Assembly (NCBI GenBank): GCA_022496185.1
Contig: WTXG01000447.1
Span: forward strand, 1 to 22,057
Origin: Multifurca ochricompacta
Lineage: Eukaryota; Basidiomycota; Agaricomycetes; Russulales; Russulaceae
DNA: 22,057 nt
Direction of reading: 5' to 3'
Numbering within the stretch: the stretch's first letter is position 1; the number at the start of each line of letters is the position of its first letter. The position numbers and the translations under genes are program-made. This document shows positions 13,728-22,057 of the stretch, piece by piece. The notes beneath the pieces were generated by a model, which had not been told where the DNA came from, ran no database searches, and worked only from the letters and a program-made list of their open reading frames with translations.

Positions 13728-14965
13728 TATATATAGCCCCGTTAGGTATTTGTGTCACGATAGGATTTGGAAAAATGTTGAAGGGGTATATGAAAGGATA
13801 GAATGATAACCAGTGCCAGTGACTAGGAGACCGTGACACCAACGAACTACAGTCGCCTGCCTGGGAGGAGCGTAAGCACATGACCCGGCCCGTGTGTTCC
13901 ATCATTGTCGGACGCGACGCGCAATCTGCAACATCACAACCTCAACTCAAAACATAGGATGCTCTCTGTTGTTGGCTGCAAACTGACTGGAAGGAAACAC
14001 TGTGCATGTTATGATCAGCCGTCATGTGTTAAGATACTTTCTTTTCTACTATCTTCTCCCTTTCTCTGGTGGTGCCCTCAATGCATTCTAGATACAATTC
14101 GATCGGAGGTCATGTGATCTGTATATTTACCCCTTCTGACCCCAGGCAGGCGAGATCCTCAAAACTACTCAACGTCTCCCTCAAGACTCTTCAAGAAGGT
14201 TCTAGTTAAGTACAAATGTCATCGTAACACCTTGTATTTATACTAGACTTCCCAAGAGCCCTATACCTCAGTTTCGAGCTACTTGTTGTATTTAGTGCTT
14301 GTTACCCGGAAATTGATTGCCTTTTCACTGTCTTATTCTGTGTATAAGACAGTCGTCAATAAAGATAAAAATCTTGTTATGGAGAATGTCAAGGAAGTAG
14401 CATAGTGAGCACGAGTAACTTGGCTACAAAGAGAAAGATGAAGGGAGAGGGAGAGGAGAAAGAGAAATGTGAAGACAACGGGGGAAGACTGCTGATGGTT
14501 ACGATAACGGACTGCTTATGTCACTTGCCTTTTCTTTTCAACCTGTACTACATCGCTCCCGACTCTCTGATATTCTAGCCGTGTTCCCAATGCGTCATTA
14601 GCTCTTCGACTTCATCTCTTGAGACTCCTTGGACATCAGGAAAATGACATTTGCTAGAACGACTAGAATGGCTGGAATGGCTGGAATGGCTAGGGTGCCA
14701 GATTGTATTTACATATGTGGGAATAGCAGCAACTTTTTTTAATTTATTTGAATCAATTCTATTATGCGCTTGCGGATGGTGCCCAATTGCGTGGCCACAT
14801 CAGGGTACAATGTAGCTACTAATTACTACGAACAATGAGGGAGTCGACACAAAGTCATGGTGGAAAACCCATAAGGAAAAAACTGAAGTAGTTTTCTAAA
14901 GTAGAGAGGCCACAGGGAAAAACAGAGGCCGTTCACAAAGCCAGAGAGAAAAAGGAACTTACTGG
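13728..14965. other. Gene-poor region upstream of VAC14
   Basis: No conserved coding sequence is recognised. A TATATATAG (13729-13736 area) sits directly upstream of the VAC14 start. Other content: a purine-rich tract at about 14428-14466, a short tandem of GAATGGCTG-type units at about 14665-14692, and a hairpin plus AATAAA at 14328-14363. The region leads into transposon remnants and may itself be old repeat DNA. Confidence 0.45.
14328..14352. repeat. Perfect 9-bp inverted repeat (hairpin)
   Basis: CTGTCTTAT and ATAAGACAG pair perfectly around a 7-nt loop (TCTGTGT). It is followed at 14358 by AATAAAG and then a small AAGAT/ATCTT repeat. A TATTTATA-like box lies about 95 bp upstream. This could be the 3' end of a transcript or part of an old LTR. 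Confidence 0.5.
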
Positions 14966-15304
14966 TCACCAAATTCCCCCCAAATCAGGCTGGCTCGCGA
15001 GGGCGAAGGGAGGTAACAGGCTTGGGAAGGCCCACATGTCCTGGAAGAACTCCAGCAGAAAGTCACCCAAGCTTGAGTGTACAAGGGGCATTCAAGGAGG
15101 ACATGCACAAATGTCGCCAAGGAAGTGTCGTCGCAGGGGCAGTGCGAGAGGAGACTGGGAGGGAGGGGTGAAAGCGCTCCTGGTATTCAGCAACAAAGCA
15201 TGGCCTGTGGCGAGGCACATGGCAGTGGAGCAGGTGCGACGTGTGAAAGGGACCTCACACTTCTTAGTAGGTGCCGTCCAAAGGGGATAGCAGTGATGAA
15301 TCAA
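14966..15304 (-). pseudogene. Remnant of a non-LTR retrotransposon reverse transcriptase/RNase H C-terminus
   Basis: Read on the minus strand in shifting frames, this segment gives FTRRTCSTAMCLATGHA, then AEYQERFHPSLPVSSRT, then a CPCDD knuckle, LATFVHVLLECPLYTQAW (ECPLY at 15077-15094) and FPSLLPPFALASQPDLG before a stop at 14966-14968. The order TGHA - EYxxRFxP - CPC - ETFxHxLLxCPxY is the usual end of polyproteins of LINE-like elements in fungi, a zinc-binding tail after RNase H. At least two frame changes and no upstream RT domain mark it as a dead fragment. The plus-strand ORF here is its shadow. Confidence 0.6.
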
Positions 15305-15612
15305 TACTGGAGATGCTGGGCTGGACTAACTATCATACTTCCAATACGCATATTCTAATAAGACAGACTACATCCTTCTTTCTCTCAAACCACCACCATC
15401 AAGCTTGAGCCTTGCTCACTTTGGGGTTTTTTGTTAGATAGATTGTACCAAAAACAAGTTCTTTGTCCTCTCATTGTGGGTCTCAAAACCCATAAGCTGT
15501 AACGGGTGAGGCTCCGTGTACACTTAGAAACAGGAAGGGCAAAGGAAGTGACCTAAGTCGTTGGGCGTACCGCGGAGGCAAACGTCACGCGTCAAGTAAT
15601 GACCAGGAACTG
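15305..15612. other. Spacer between the non-LTR remnant and the LTR element
   Basis: 308 bp with no recognised gene. AACTG at 15608-15612 directly abuts the LTR and would be the left target-site duplication if AACTG also follows the element's other end, which is outside the window. Confidence 0.4.
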
Positions 15613-15623
15613 TGTCACCCACT

Positions 15624-15639
15624 GTGGTTTTGCAACCAC
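15624..15639. repeat. Small hairpin at the U5 end of the LTR
   Basis: GTGGTT and AACCAC pair around TTGC, 11 bp inside the LTR's outer end. It may contribute to integrase recognition or leader RNA structure. Confidence 0.45.
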
Positions 15640-15667
15640 GATGACGGCGTTCTGAAACTGGAAGAAA

Positions 15668-15690
15668 CTGCAGCCCCAAGAGGACAAGAT
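15668..15690. repeat. Direct repeat copy A (23 bp) in the LTR
   Basis: This 23-bp block, beginning CTGCAGCCCC and ending ACAAGAT on the plus strand, recurs perfectly at 15764-15786, offset by 96 bp. On the element's strand this copy ends in CTGCAG followed by TTTCTTCCAG. Confidence 0.9.
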
Positions 15691-15763
15691 CCAAAGGATC
15701 GAGTCACACAGGGAGGCAGTACCATTAGCACTATGTATCGAACTCGTGTAGACAGTTACTCAC
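15668..15763 (-). other. Candidate 96-nt intron in the LTR leader (U5)
   Basis: On the element's strand, copy B ends in CAG followed by GTGAGT, a consensus splice donor starting at 15763. Copy A ends 96 nt later with CTGCAG, an acceptor ending at 15668. A CTAAT branch-like site lies in GTGCTAATGG (15722-15731). Splicing would remove exactly one repeat plus the spacer. It falls just downstream of the TATA box, so it would lie in the 5' leader of RNA started in the 5' LTR. Inferred only. Confidence 0.45.
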
Positions 15764-15786
15764 CTGCAGCCCCAAGAGGACAAGAT
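15764..15786. repeat. Direct repeat copy B (23 bp) in the LTR
   Basis: Identical to the block at 15668-15690. On the element's strand it is followed by GTGAGTAACT, and it begins close to the expected transcription start about 27-30 nt below the TATA box. Confidence 0.9.
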
Positions 15787-15812
15787 GGGGGCTACAGGCT
15801 GTTACAGAGGGT

Positions 15813-15820
15813 CTTATATA
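15813..15820 (-). promoter_or_regulatory. TATA box of the LTR promoter
   Basis: On the minus strand this reads TATATAAG within GTATATAAGACC. It is the only good TATA box in the LTR and sits where a U3/R promoter is expected, setting the start site near 15785-15790. Confidence 0.6.
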
Positions 15821-15946
15821 CATTTCTCAGTGTAACGAGGTAAGCAGTAAGTGTAAGCAAGAATCAGCAAGTATCAGTCAGCTGTATTGCTGACTGAGCC
15901 TTATCTTTGTGATTCGTAAGCTGCTTTACTCTGCTGACTGATCATG

Positions 15947-15983
15947 CTCCACAGTGTGATGTCATAATGACGTCACTGTGGAG
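15947..15983. promoter_or_regulatory. Inverted repeat carrying two CRE-like sites in U3
   Basis: CTCCACAGTG (15947-15956) and CACTGTGGAG (15974-15983) pair perfectly. Between them lie TGATGTCA (15957-15964) and the palindrome TGACGTCA (15968-15975), the consensus CRE/ATF site. This may be a bZIP-bound enhancer of the retrotransposon. Confidence 0.55.
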
Positions 15984-16091
15984 TAGATAACTGATATGTA
16001 GTCTAGCCCTTAGGTCTGGAACACGTCTATCTACTGATACATGTGATTCTGTGCTAAAATTGGCCATGGCCCAACCTGGGCCCTTATCTAG

Positions 16092-16170
16092 AGCTCCACT
16101 TACCTAGAACCTTCTAGGCTGGACTCTCTTATCTTGATAACAGCTCCACTTGGTCTAGAACCGTCTAGAC
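16092..16170. repeat. Two imperfect 50-bp tandem repeats in U3
   Basis: AGCTCCACTT starts at 16092 and again at 16142. Each copy continues into a CTAGAACC(T/G)TCTAG palindrome. The first holds GAACCTTC, which fits the GAAnnTTC heat-shock element half-pair; the second has GAACCGTC. Tandem enhancer units are common in LTR U3 regions. Confidence 0.55.
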
Positions 16171-16249
16171 TGTGGGCCTTGCCTATTGTGGTAAACACAA
16201 TAGAGAATCGACTTGTTATTGTTGAGTGGCTCTTGTGCTGACTAAGCAG

Positions 16250-16350
16250 CATGTGACTATTACATGTGACTCGGTCACATGATCCATGTCACGACTACAT
16301 TCCCATGATCACGTGTTGAGACTGCTGGGTAATCTTCCCACAGTCATGTG
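16250..16350. promoter_or_regulatory. Cluster of CATGTG/CACATG/CACGTG E-boxes in U3
   Basis: Five CAYRTG hexamers lie within about 100 bp: 16250, 16263, 16276 (CACATG), 16310 (CACGTG) and 16345. Such density suggests bHLH factor binding. The same hexamers occur at 8484-8506 near the phosphatase gene. Confidence 0.4.
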
Positions 16351-16399
16351 ATCCAAAAGGGAGAAAAATAAAGGAAAAATAAAGTAGAGCCGTGACATT

Positions 16400-16407
16400 A
16401 CCCCCTC
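16400..16407 (-). other. Polypurine tract
   Basis: On the minus strand GGAGGGGG follows the pol stop TAG (16408-16410) directly and is separated by only TAA... from the LTR start TGTCAC at 16397. This is the expected primer site for plus-strand DNA synthesis. Confidence 0.75.
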
Positions 16408-19400
16408 CTAGGGCGTAACGTCCTCGTAAGCCGTATAGAGTTGTGTGGGCTGCCAAGGGGCAGTGGCGAAGTGGATTGCGGCAATCTTCCTAGGAGCTCC
16501 TGGGTTCTGTTGATAGAACTTTGAATGGAGTCCTGGCATGGGTTAGATTCCGTTCCGGTTCCCACGTATCTTCGCCTTCTCCATAACCCTTCCATCGGAT
16601 AAGGAACTTGAGTGTGCGACCAAACATTTTGCTATCTCTGATATGGTCCACTTCGTACTCTTCCTCACCATCTATGGTAATGGGGTCTGGTGGTGTGGGC
16701 ATCAGCCCGTTAACGTCGTTGCCTTTGTATAGACTGAGGCGGTCCACATGAATATGTTGTGGACTTTCAGTGCTGGAGGCAAGTCCAATTTGTAATCCAG
16801 GTCGCTAAGTTTCTTCAGAACTTTGAATGGTCCTAACTGTTTGGGACCGAGCTTCTGGGACTGCTGGTGGATTTTAATGTTTTTGGACTGCAACCAGACA
16901 TAATCTCCCTCCTTTGGGAAATTGTGCCCTGATTGAGCTAGATCACGAGTCATACGTGTCTTGCTAAGCCTCATAGCTGCCTCTGCGTCGTCGGGCAGAC
17001 GTAACTGTTGTAGGCGTTGGTCTAAACTGGGGATGCCAGTGGCACGTCCCGCGGGGATAGTGAAGTCCGGGGTATACCCATAGAGTAATTCAAATGGGGT
17101 ATGATCCGTTGCTGAGGACTTCCTCGTGTTTAATACGAACTCCGCCGTGGGGAGTAGCTCGATCCAGTCATCCTGTCTCTTGCCAATGAAGAGTCGTAAA
17201 TATTGTTCTATTTCTTGATTTTTACGCTCTGTCATACCATTGGCTTGTGGATGATAGGCTGTGGTGAGACTACTGTTCACCCCTAAACGCTTCAAGGTGG
17301 CGCGCATGGTCCTTGCTGCAAACTGGGGACCCCTGTCACTGACAATGCTTTTGGGGATCCCATGCAGAGGGAATACATGGTCGAAGTATATTTTTCCCAC
17401 GCCATCTGCTGTAATACCACTTGTAACTGGGAAAGATGCACTTGCTTCGTATAATGATCCACTATTGTTAGGATCGCATCTTTCCCGGAAGAGGAAGGTA
17501 GCCCTGTGATCAGATCTACTCCGATCGTTTGCCAGGGTCCTTCTGGAACTTCCAGTGGTTGCAGAGGGGCGACTGGGTGCTTATCCATCCGATATCGCTG
17601 ACATCGGTCGCATCCTTCGACATAGCGCGTAATATATTGTGCCATTCTGGGCCACCAATAATAGCGTGATACCAACTCGATGGTCCCGTTTTTACCAGGG
17701 TGACCGGCTGTAACCGAATCGTGACAATCCCGAATAATGTCTTTTCGGAGATCCGGTACATTGGGTACATAAAGTTTCCCTTTGTAGTAAACTAGGCCAT
17801 CTTCTTCTTCCCAAAGGTTGACGCCATCTTCAAGGCGCTGGGAGCAGTCTTGGTAAGGGTTTTTAATCCTTCTATGACTTCTGCTTCCCTGCTTCCTGCC
17901 TTCTTTATGCGTTCCGTAAGGGGAGAACTTGTGGGCGATAATGTGCCCGTGCCGCACTAAGAAAGTGTTCCGGCTTGAGGACCTGGACTTGTTTGTTGTC
18001 CTCATTGTCTAACACCTGGTCTGCCGAAAATCGGCTTAAGGCGTCTGCTTGCATAAGGTGCCCCTTTTTGTATTGGATCGTGAAATTGAATCTGCTCAGG
18101 TAGAGAGCCCATCGTGCTTGACGTCTGGTGAGGTCTCGCATGGATCTCCACCATTCAATATTCTTGTGATCCGTTACTATTTCGAACTGGAGAAGCCCTT
18201 CTAAGAAGTGGCGCCAGTCTTCTAGGGCGCGGATTATGCCGAGCATTTCCCTATCGTATATTTCATAATTTCTTTCTGCTTCCGACATTGACTGATCGGA
18301 AGGCGATAGGGTGCCAAAGGCCATCGGTGTGTTTTTGGGATAATATGCCTCCAGTGGCAAATCCCGAGGCATCTGTTTCGACCCGGGTTGGGAGATCAGG
18401 ATCGTAGATTGCCAAGATAGGCATCTGAATGAATCTCCTCTTTAAGGCGTCGAAAGCCTCTTGCTGTGGTCTTTCCCACTGCCAGGGTTGATTTTTCTTT
18501 GTCAGGTCAAGTGGTCTGGCAATAATTGAGAACCCTTGTATAAAGCGTCTATAAAAATTGGCAAAGCCAATAAAGGCGCGGACTTCTTTTAGGGTTTTCG
18601 GTGTTTGCCAGTCTTGACCACTGGACCTTCCCAGGGTCCATCCTGACTTGTCCCTCAGATATGATAAGTCCAAGGTACTCCATGTGATCTTTATCAAAGT
18701 CGCATTTCTGGGGTTTCAAGTAGAGGTCGTATCCTCTAGTCGCTTTAGGACTTCTCTGACATCTTTTCTATGTTTCTCTATATTTGGTGAGAAGACTAAG
18801 ATGTCGTCCATATATACAGCGACTTCCCCTTTTGCGATCATGTCGGAGAAGATGGAATTCATAAATCCCTGGAAGGTGGCGGGGCTATTTGTTAATCCAA
18901 AATACATTACACGTGGCTCAAAGAGACCACGGTTGGTGGAAAACGCCGCCTTATTTCGTCTCCTTCCTTTATCCGGATGTTATGATATCCCCATCGTACA
19001 TCCATTTTGGTAAAGATCTTTGCACCCTTAAGTCGATTGATAATGTCGACTGCAAGTGGAAGTGGATTTTGTTTTTGACAGTAATATCGTTCAAAGGTCT
19101 GTAGTCTTGGATGAGACGGATTTTCCCATCCTTTTTCTTTATGAAGAATACAGGTACCGCCATCGGAGATTTAGATGGTACGATATACCCTTTCTGGAGA
19201 TGCTCTTCCAGAAATTTGTCCAGTTCTACTTGCTCATTTGGTGACATGGGATAGACTTTGGCTTTCCATTGGGTCTTCGACCCAGGCACAATGTCTATGG
19301 TATGGTCCCATGGTTGGTGCTGAGGGAGTCTTTGGGATTCTTCTTCTGAGAAGACCCGTGCGAAGTCTCTATATGGTGGAGGTACCAAATCTTCAAAAGA

Positions 19401-20177
19401 TTTTCCTTCCGTACGAGTTAGGTAATCTTTTGCGTAGGCTTCTTGTGAATAAGTGAAGCCTGCACAACACCATAACTCGTCGGTGGTACAGTCCAAGACT
19501 CCGTCTTTTACAAATTGTCGGCGTTCTAATCTGTTTGCCGATATTTGTCTACTCCTGCAAACCAGTCGCTTTCGTCCTCCATGAGGATGTCTTTCTCAAT
19601 GGAGTCTTGCAGGGTGACTTCGCCCCTTTCCCAATTAATAGAAGGATTGCTATTTTAACCATGGAAGTCCGAGTATGACCTTCTCTGGTCCTAGACTTGT
19701 GACCAGGAATCGGTGTTTTTCTACCCTTGACCCTATAGTGACTAAAGGGTGACCGTGTGGGTAATATCTCCGGCTATATTATGACTGCCGTCGATGTTAT
19801 GTACTCGAATTGAGTTTTCCAATGGTTCTAGAAGCATCTTCTTTTGGGTGGCGAACTTATAGTCCAGGAACATGGCTGTTGCTCCTGAATCTATCATAGC
19901 CGCTACAGTGGTGCTTTTGTTTCGTCCTTCGAGAGTGACGTAAATATGGAAATGCTGATCGTATTTATTTATTACTGGTAACGTGCAGGAATCGATTTTT
20001 TTCTTTTTCAATTTTATCAAGCAAGAAACGAACCCTACTACGAACATGAGAGGAAGCACTAATACTATTGTTCATCTCACAAGCAGATGTAAATATGATC
20101 GAGTCATCCGAGTCAGTCTCAGAAACAGCACATATATCCGCTTCTTCGGTTGCGGCTACATCCGAAGAAGCCACTAA
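16408..20177 (-). pseudogene. pol: Ty3/Gypsy pol: protease, reverse transcriptase, RNase H, integrase, chromodomain (frame-disrupted)
   Basis: An acidic pre-protease segment (20177-19970) is followed by the aspartic protease with AAMIDSGATAMFLD (about 19880-19905). RT shows VFFIKKKDGKIRLIQDYRPL (about 19100-19160), YFGLTNSPATFQ and the catalytic YMDD (about 18803-18814). RNase H has VETDASGFATGGILSQ (about 18375) and IVTDHKNIEWW (about 18155). Integrase has a zinc motif with H-H and CDRCQRY (about 17600), DLITGLP (first Asp), SDRGPQF (second Asp, about 17335) and NGMTERKNQEIE (Glu, about 17215). The chromodomain reads EYEVDHIRDSKMFG and FLIRWKGYGEGEDTWEPE (about 16560-16660). The tail ends at TAG 16408-16410. 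Frame changes occur about every 400-700 nt, many at homopolymers (for example the A7 run at about 19996), so no full polyprotein is encoded as given. Confidence 0.9.
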
Positions 20178-20180
20178 AAA
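20174..20180 (-). promoter_or_regulatory. Candidate -1 frameshift site at the gag stop
   Basis: On the minus strand gag ends AGT TTT TAG. The five-T run before the stop lets a tRNA on TTT slip back one base, giving TTA GTG GCT, exactly the -1 frame in which the pre-protease segment is open. Gag and pol therefore overlap by a few bases in the -1 frame. The assignment is inferred; an indel error could mimic it. Confidence 0.4.
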
Positions 20181-21649
20181 CTTGCCTTCAGAGCTTCGAT
20201 TTGGGCCTTAAGGTCGGCCACCTGCTTCAGGAGCTCTGAGTTGTCGCTATTGGCGGGCGCGTTACCCTTTTTGGAGGTCGAGCTAGCATTAGCAGCCTGG
20301 GTAGGCTGGGTGCTTGCTGCGGCAGCTTGAGGAGCTGCAGGTGCCTGGCTGTCAGAGCCAGCGACTTTTGCTGCTTTGGGCTTTCCAGCCCATTTTGGTA
20401 ACAACCTGTGGTAATGCCCTTTTCTTCCACAGTGATTGCAGATTTGCTCTTTGTGGTTGCCGTTCGCCCAAGTATGGGCACTGCTTCCACATCCCGTGCA
20501 CTTTCCTTTAAAGGCAGCTTTGTAATCGTAAAAGCTTTTCTTTCCAGACCCTGTTTGTTGCTGTTTGGAGGCATCGATCTCCATAGCATTGGGGTCTTTT
20601 CGGTGCTGGGTTGGTTCAGGGAGAACTTCTCCCTTCTTTTCTGCTTCTCTTCGGCGTAATCTTTGGTCGATTAGCTGAGCAGACGTGAAGAGTGTCTGCA
20701 TATCTGTGGGTTGCACTGGCATAATGGCCAAGGTGTCTTTGATTTTGCCGGAAAGGCCATCGTAGAACCGATCGAAAAGGTCACGGTCCGACCATCCGGT
20801 TTGAGGTGAATGCTCGTCGAAGCGAGCTTTGTATTCTGCCACGCTGTGGCGTCCTTGTTGGATTTTCTTCAGCGCTGATCGCGCTGCTTCTCCAATGTCG
20901 TGCGGTATAAACCGCGAAGTAAATGCCTGTTCGAAGTTACCCCAATTCGCTGAAAAGGGAATAACTCCGTTTTTTAATTGCTCCAAATGCGGCAGAGCCC
21001 ACGTTCGTGCGTCTCCAGTCATTAAATTCAAGACCGCCAAGATCCAATCTGCATCCCTCTTGGACCAGCTGGTTGTCGTGGGGTCATAGTCGTTCAAGTT
21101 CCGCTTTTGGTTCCATCCCCAATTATGGAATGCAGCCAGGAAGTGCCTGGCGTCAGCCGAATTTCCCTTTCCATCCCAGGAAGCAGGTCGAGCAACGGAA
21201 GAATCTTTTCCGGAGCCGACTGTCTGGGGAGGGGTTGGCTGTCCAAGCTGCTGGACCACTATTTGGACGTCCGCGGAGAGCTGTGTGATGGCGGCCATCA
21301 TGGCGCCCATATTACGAAGCTCTGCCGGTGTCATTGTAAGCGGGGTCTGCGCTGGCGGCGGGGGATTGGTACTGGGTCCACTGGGCCCGGTTGTGGGAGC
21401 GGTGCTAGCCATAGGACTAGTAGGACTATTCTGTCTGGCTGGAGGAGTGTCGCGACGAGTAGGAGTGCTGGAATCGGAAGGAGTGGAATTAGAAGAAGTA
21501 ATATCAGGTACACCAGCTTGACGGAGTAATTCGTCAGATAACTGGGAAGCTAAATTCCTGATAAACTGTTGTTCTTCTAGTTCTGCTTCGATTGCAGGGG
21601 AGATTAAATTTTCTATAGGCGACGGTGCTCGGCTAGGTAATCGAGAGGG
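20174..21649 (-). CDS. gag: Ty3/Gypsy Gag (capsid and zinc-knuckle nucleocapsid)
   Basis: The longest Met-started frame begins at 21412 (MASTAPTTGPSGPS..., 412 residues), but the same frame stays open upstream to a TAG at 21650-21652, so the true start is probably farther right. The capsid part has ARPASWDGKG, ARHFLAAFHNWGWN, WALPHLEQLKNG, WGNFEQAFTSRFIP and YKARFDEHSPQTGWSDRDL, the retrotransposon Gag fold. The nucleocapsid has CTGCGSSAHTW and CNHCGRKGHYHR; the last Cys of the CCHC knuckle is lost by a local frame slip near 20400. The end, LLKQVADLKAQIEALKASF, is a coiled coil. It packages the element's RNA into cytoplasmic particles. Confidence 0.88.
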   Translation of the reverse strand, partial: PSRLPSRAPSPIENLISPAIEAELEEQQFIRNLASQLSDELLRQAGVPDITSSNSTPSDSSTPTRRDTPPARQNSPTSPMASTAPTTGPSGPSTNPPPPAQTPLTMTPAELRNMGAMMAAITQLSADVQIVVQQLGQPTPPQTVGSGKDSSVARPASWDGKGNSADARHFLAAFHNWGWNQKRNLNDYDPTTTSWSKRDADWILAVLNLMTGDARTWALPHLEQLKNGVIPFSANWGNFEQAFTSRFIPHDIGEAARSALKKIQQGRHSVAEYKARFDEHSPQTGWSDRDLFDRFYDGLSGKIKDTLAIMPVQPTDMQTLFTSAQLIDQRLRRREAEKKGEVLPEPTQHRKDPNAMEIDASKQQQTGSGKKSFYDYKAAFKGKCTGCGSSAHTWANGNHKEQICNHCGRKGHYHRLLPKWAGKPKAAKVAGSDSQAPAAPQAAAASTQPTQAANASSTSKKGNAPANSDNSELLKQVADLKAQIEALKASF

Positions 21650-21722
21650 CTAGCGGAGCGGGAGTATGGAGGGTTGGGTGTTCTAGAACTTCTAGAAGCC
21701 ACCGTTCAGTCGGTCAGATATT

Positions 21723-22057
21723 CTAATTCTGACCCAATTCTTCTTCTTCTTCTTCCCACTCAGCGGCGCGTGCGACAAGGTCGGTGACCGTTACTTCTGT
21801 ACCGGGGAGATACCAGTTGCCAAAAAGCTCTCTAAGTTCGGCCTCGGCAGACGGGTGGTGGTGTAAACGTTCAGTTATTTCGTTTAACCAGTTGCGCACC
21901 AGTCTGTCGCGGTAAAGATAAATGTCCCGTTCGTCCTCGAAGCTTTCTTCAACAATGTTGTTGGCTTCGCGGAGAGTAGGGGAAGTGGAGAGAGCGCCTT
22001 CTGATCCTTCTATAGTAGAAGAGGCAGGGTGGCAAAATGTTCTTCTTGGGTTATCCC
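21723..22057 (-). CDS. Open frame upstream of gag, running off the window edge
   Basis: On the minus strand a frame is open for about 111 codons from the window edge to TAG at 21723-21725. It includes STIEGSEGALSTSPTLREAN, DERDIYLYRDRLVRNWLNEI, ELRELFGNWYLPGTEV and a final run of Glu. It is charged, likely helical, and in a different frame (offset by one) from gag. It may be the N-terminal part of Gag separated by small indels, or a separate leader ORF of the element. There is no known domain. Confidence 0.45.
   Translation of the reverse strand, partial: DNPRRTFCHPASSTIEGSEGALSTSPTLREANNIVEESFEDERDIYLYRDRLVRNWLNEITERLHHHPSAEAELRELFGNWYLPGTEVTVTDLVARAAEWEEEEEELGQN

Larger units (their letters stand above)
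15613..16397 (-). repeat. 3' long terminal repeat of the Ty3/Gypsy element
   Basis: The plus-strand boundaries are TGTCAC at 15613-15618 and GTGACA at 16392-16397, a 6-bp terminal inverted repeat of the TG...CA type, 785 bp apart. The right boundary directly follows the polypurine tract and pol stop, as a 3' LTR should. The left boundary is inferred from the inverted repeat only, since the second LTR is outside the window. U3 would run from 16397 to about 15786, with R-U5 from there to 15613, judged by the TATA box at 15813-15820. Confidence 0.72.
15613..22057 (-). mobile_element. Ty3/Gypsy chromovirus (Metaviridae-type LTR retrotransposon), partial, minus strand
   Basis: The order on the minus strand is gag (zinc knuckle), aspartic protease, reverse transcriptase, RNase H, integrase, chromodomain, polypurine tract, 3' LTR. 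This order, with integrase after RNase H, defines Ty3/Gypsy, and the C-terminal chromodomain places it among chromoviruses, which target heterochromatin. The element lies head-right: its 5' LTR and primer-binding site are beyond 22057. Every ORF is broken by small indels, so as given it is not autonomous, but the same indel pattern affects nearby housekeeping genes, so age cannot be judged from that alone. Confidence 0.92.

Noticed and set aside
15036..15290. 84-codon plus-strand ORF
   Set aside because: Shadow of the minus-strand non-LTR remnant with its ECPLY and CPC motifs.
21679..21698. TTC/GAA array resembling a heat-shock element
   Set aside because: Spacing is wrong (one base between GAA and TTC) and it falls in codons of a Ser-Arg-rich Gag segment.

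Overview
This is nuclear DNA of a filamentous basidiomycete, probably an Agaricomycete. The signs are closely packed genes cut by many 45-75 nt introns, a spermidine synthase-saccharopine dehydrogenase fusion gene (typical of basidiomycetes), a DUF6593-like protein, and a Ty3/Gypsy chromovirus. The species cannot be told from the sequence.

Layout, left to right: eIF3 subunit f (+, 245-1417) converges on aspartate-semialdehyde dehydrogenase HOM2 (-, 1576-2760). HOM2 shares a 179-bp divergent promoter with the ER membrane complex subunit EMC6 (+, 2940-3390). A small DUF6593-like gene follows (+, 4097-4872). Next is the SPE3-LYS9 fusion (-, 5425-8083), divergent from a Y_phosphatase3-type tyrosine phosphatase (+, 8770-9921). 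VAC14, scaffold of the PI(3,5)P2 kinase complex, runs leftward (-, 10116-13727). From about 13.7 kb the window is gene-poor: a remnant of a non-LTR retrotransposon (14966-15304), then a Ty3/Gypsy chromovirus on the minus strand (15613 to the right edge). The 3' LTR, polypurine tract, pol with C-terminal chromodomain, and gag are inside; the 5' LTR lies outside.

The genes do not form a pathway cluster. HOM2 and SPE3-LYS9 both serve amino-acid synthesis, and a Gcn4/Cpc1-like TGACTCA lies upstream of SPE3-LYS9, but otherwise this is ordinary housekeeping DNA beside a transposon-rich segment.

Nearly every recognisable coding region is broken by small indels, most often one base missing from a short homopolymer. 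This affects single-copy housekeeping genes and the transposon alike. It looks more like indel errors in the assembly than biology, though HOM2 also lacks its catalytic cysteine and a longer conserved stretch. Coordinates below are gene spans, with exon edges inferred from splice signals and protein-family similarity recalled from memory.

The most interesting structural observation is in the LTR: a 23-bp direct duplication whose two copies end exactly at a perfect splice donor and at a splice acceptor, predicting a 96-nt intron in the element's leader. I found no convincing undescribed multi-gene system.
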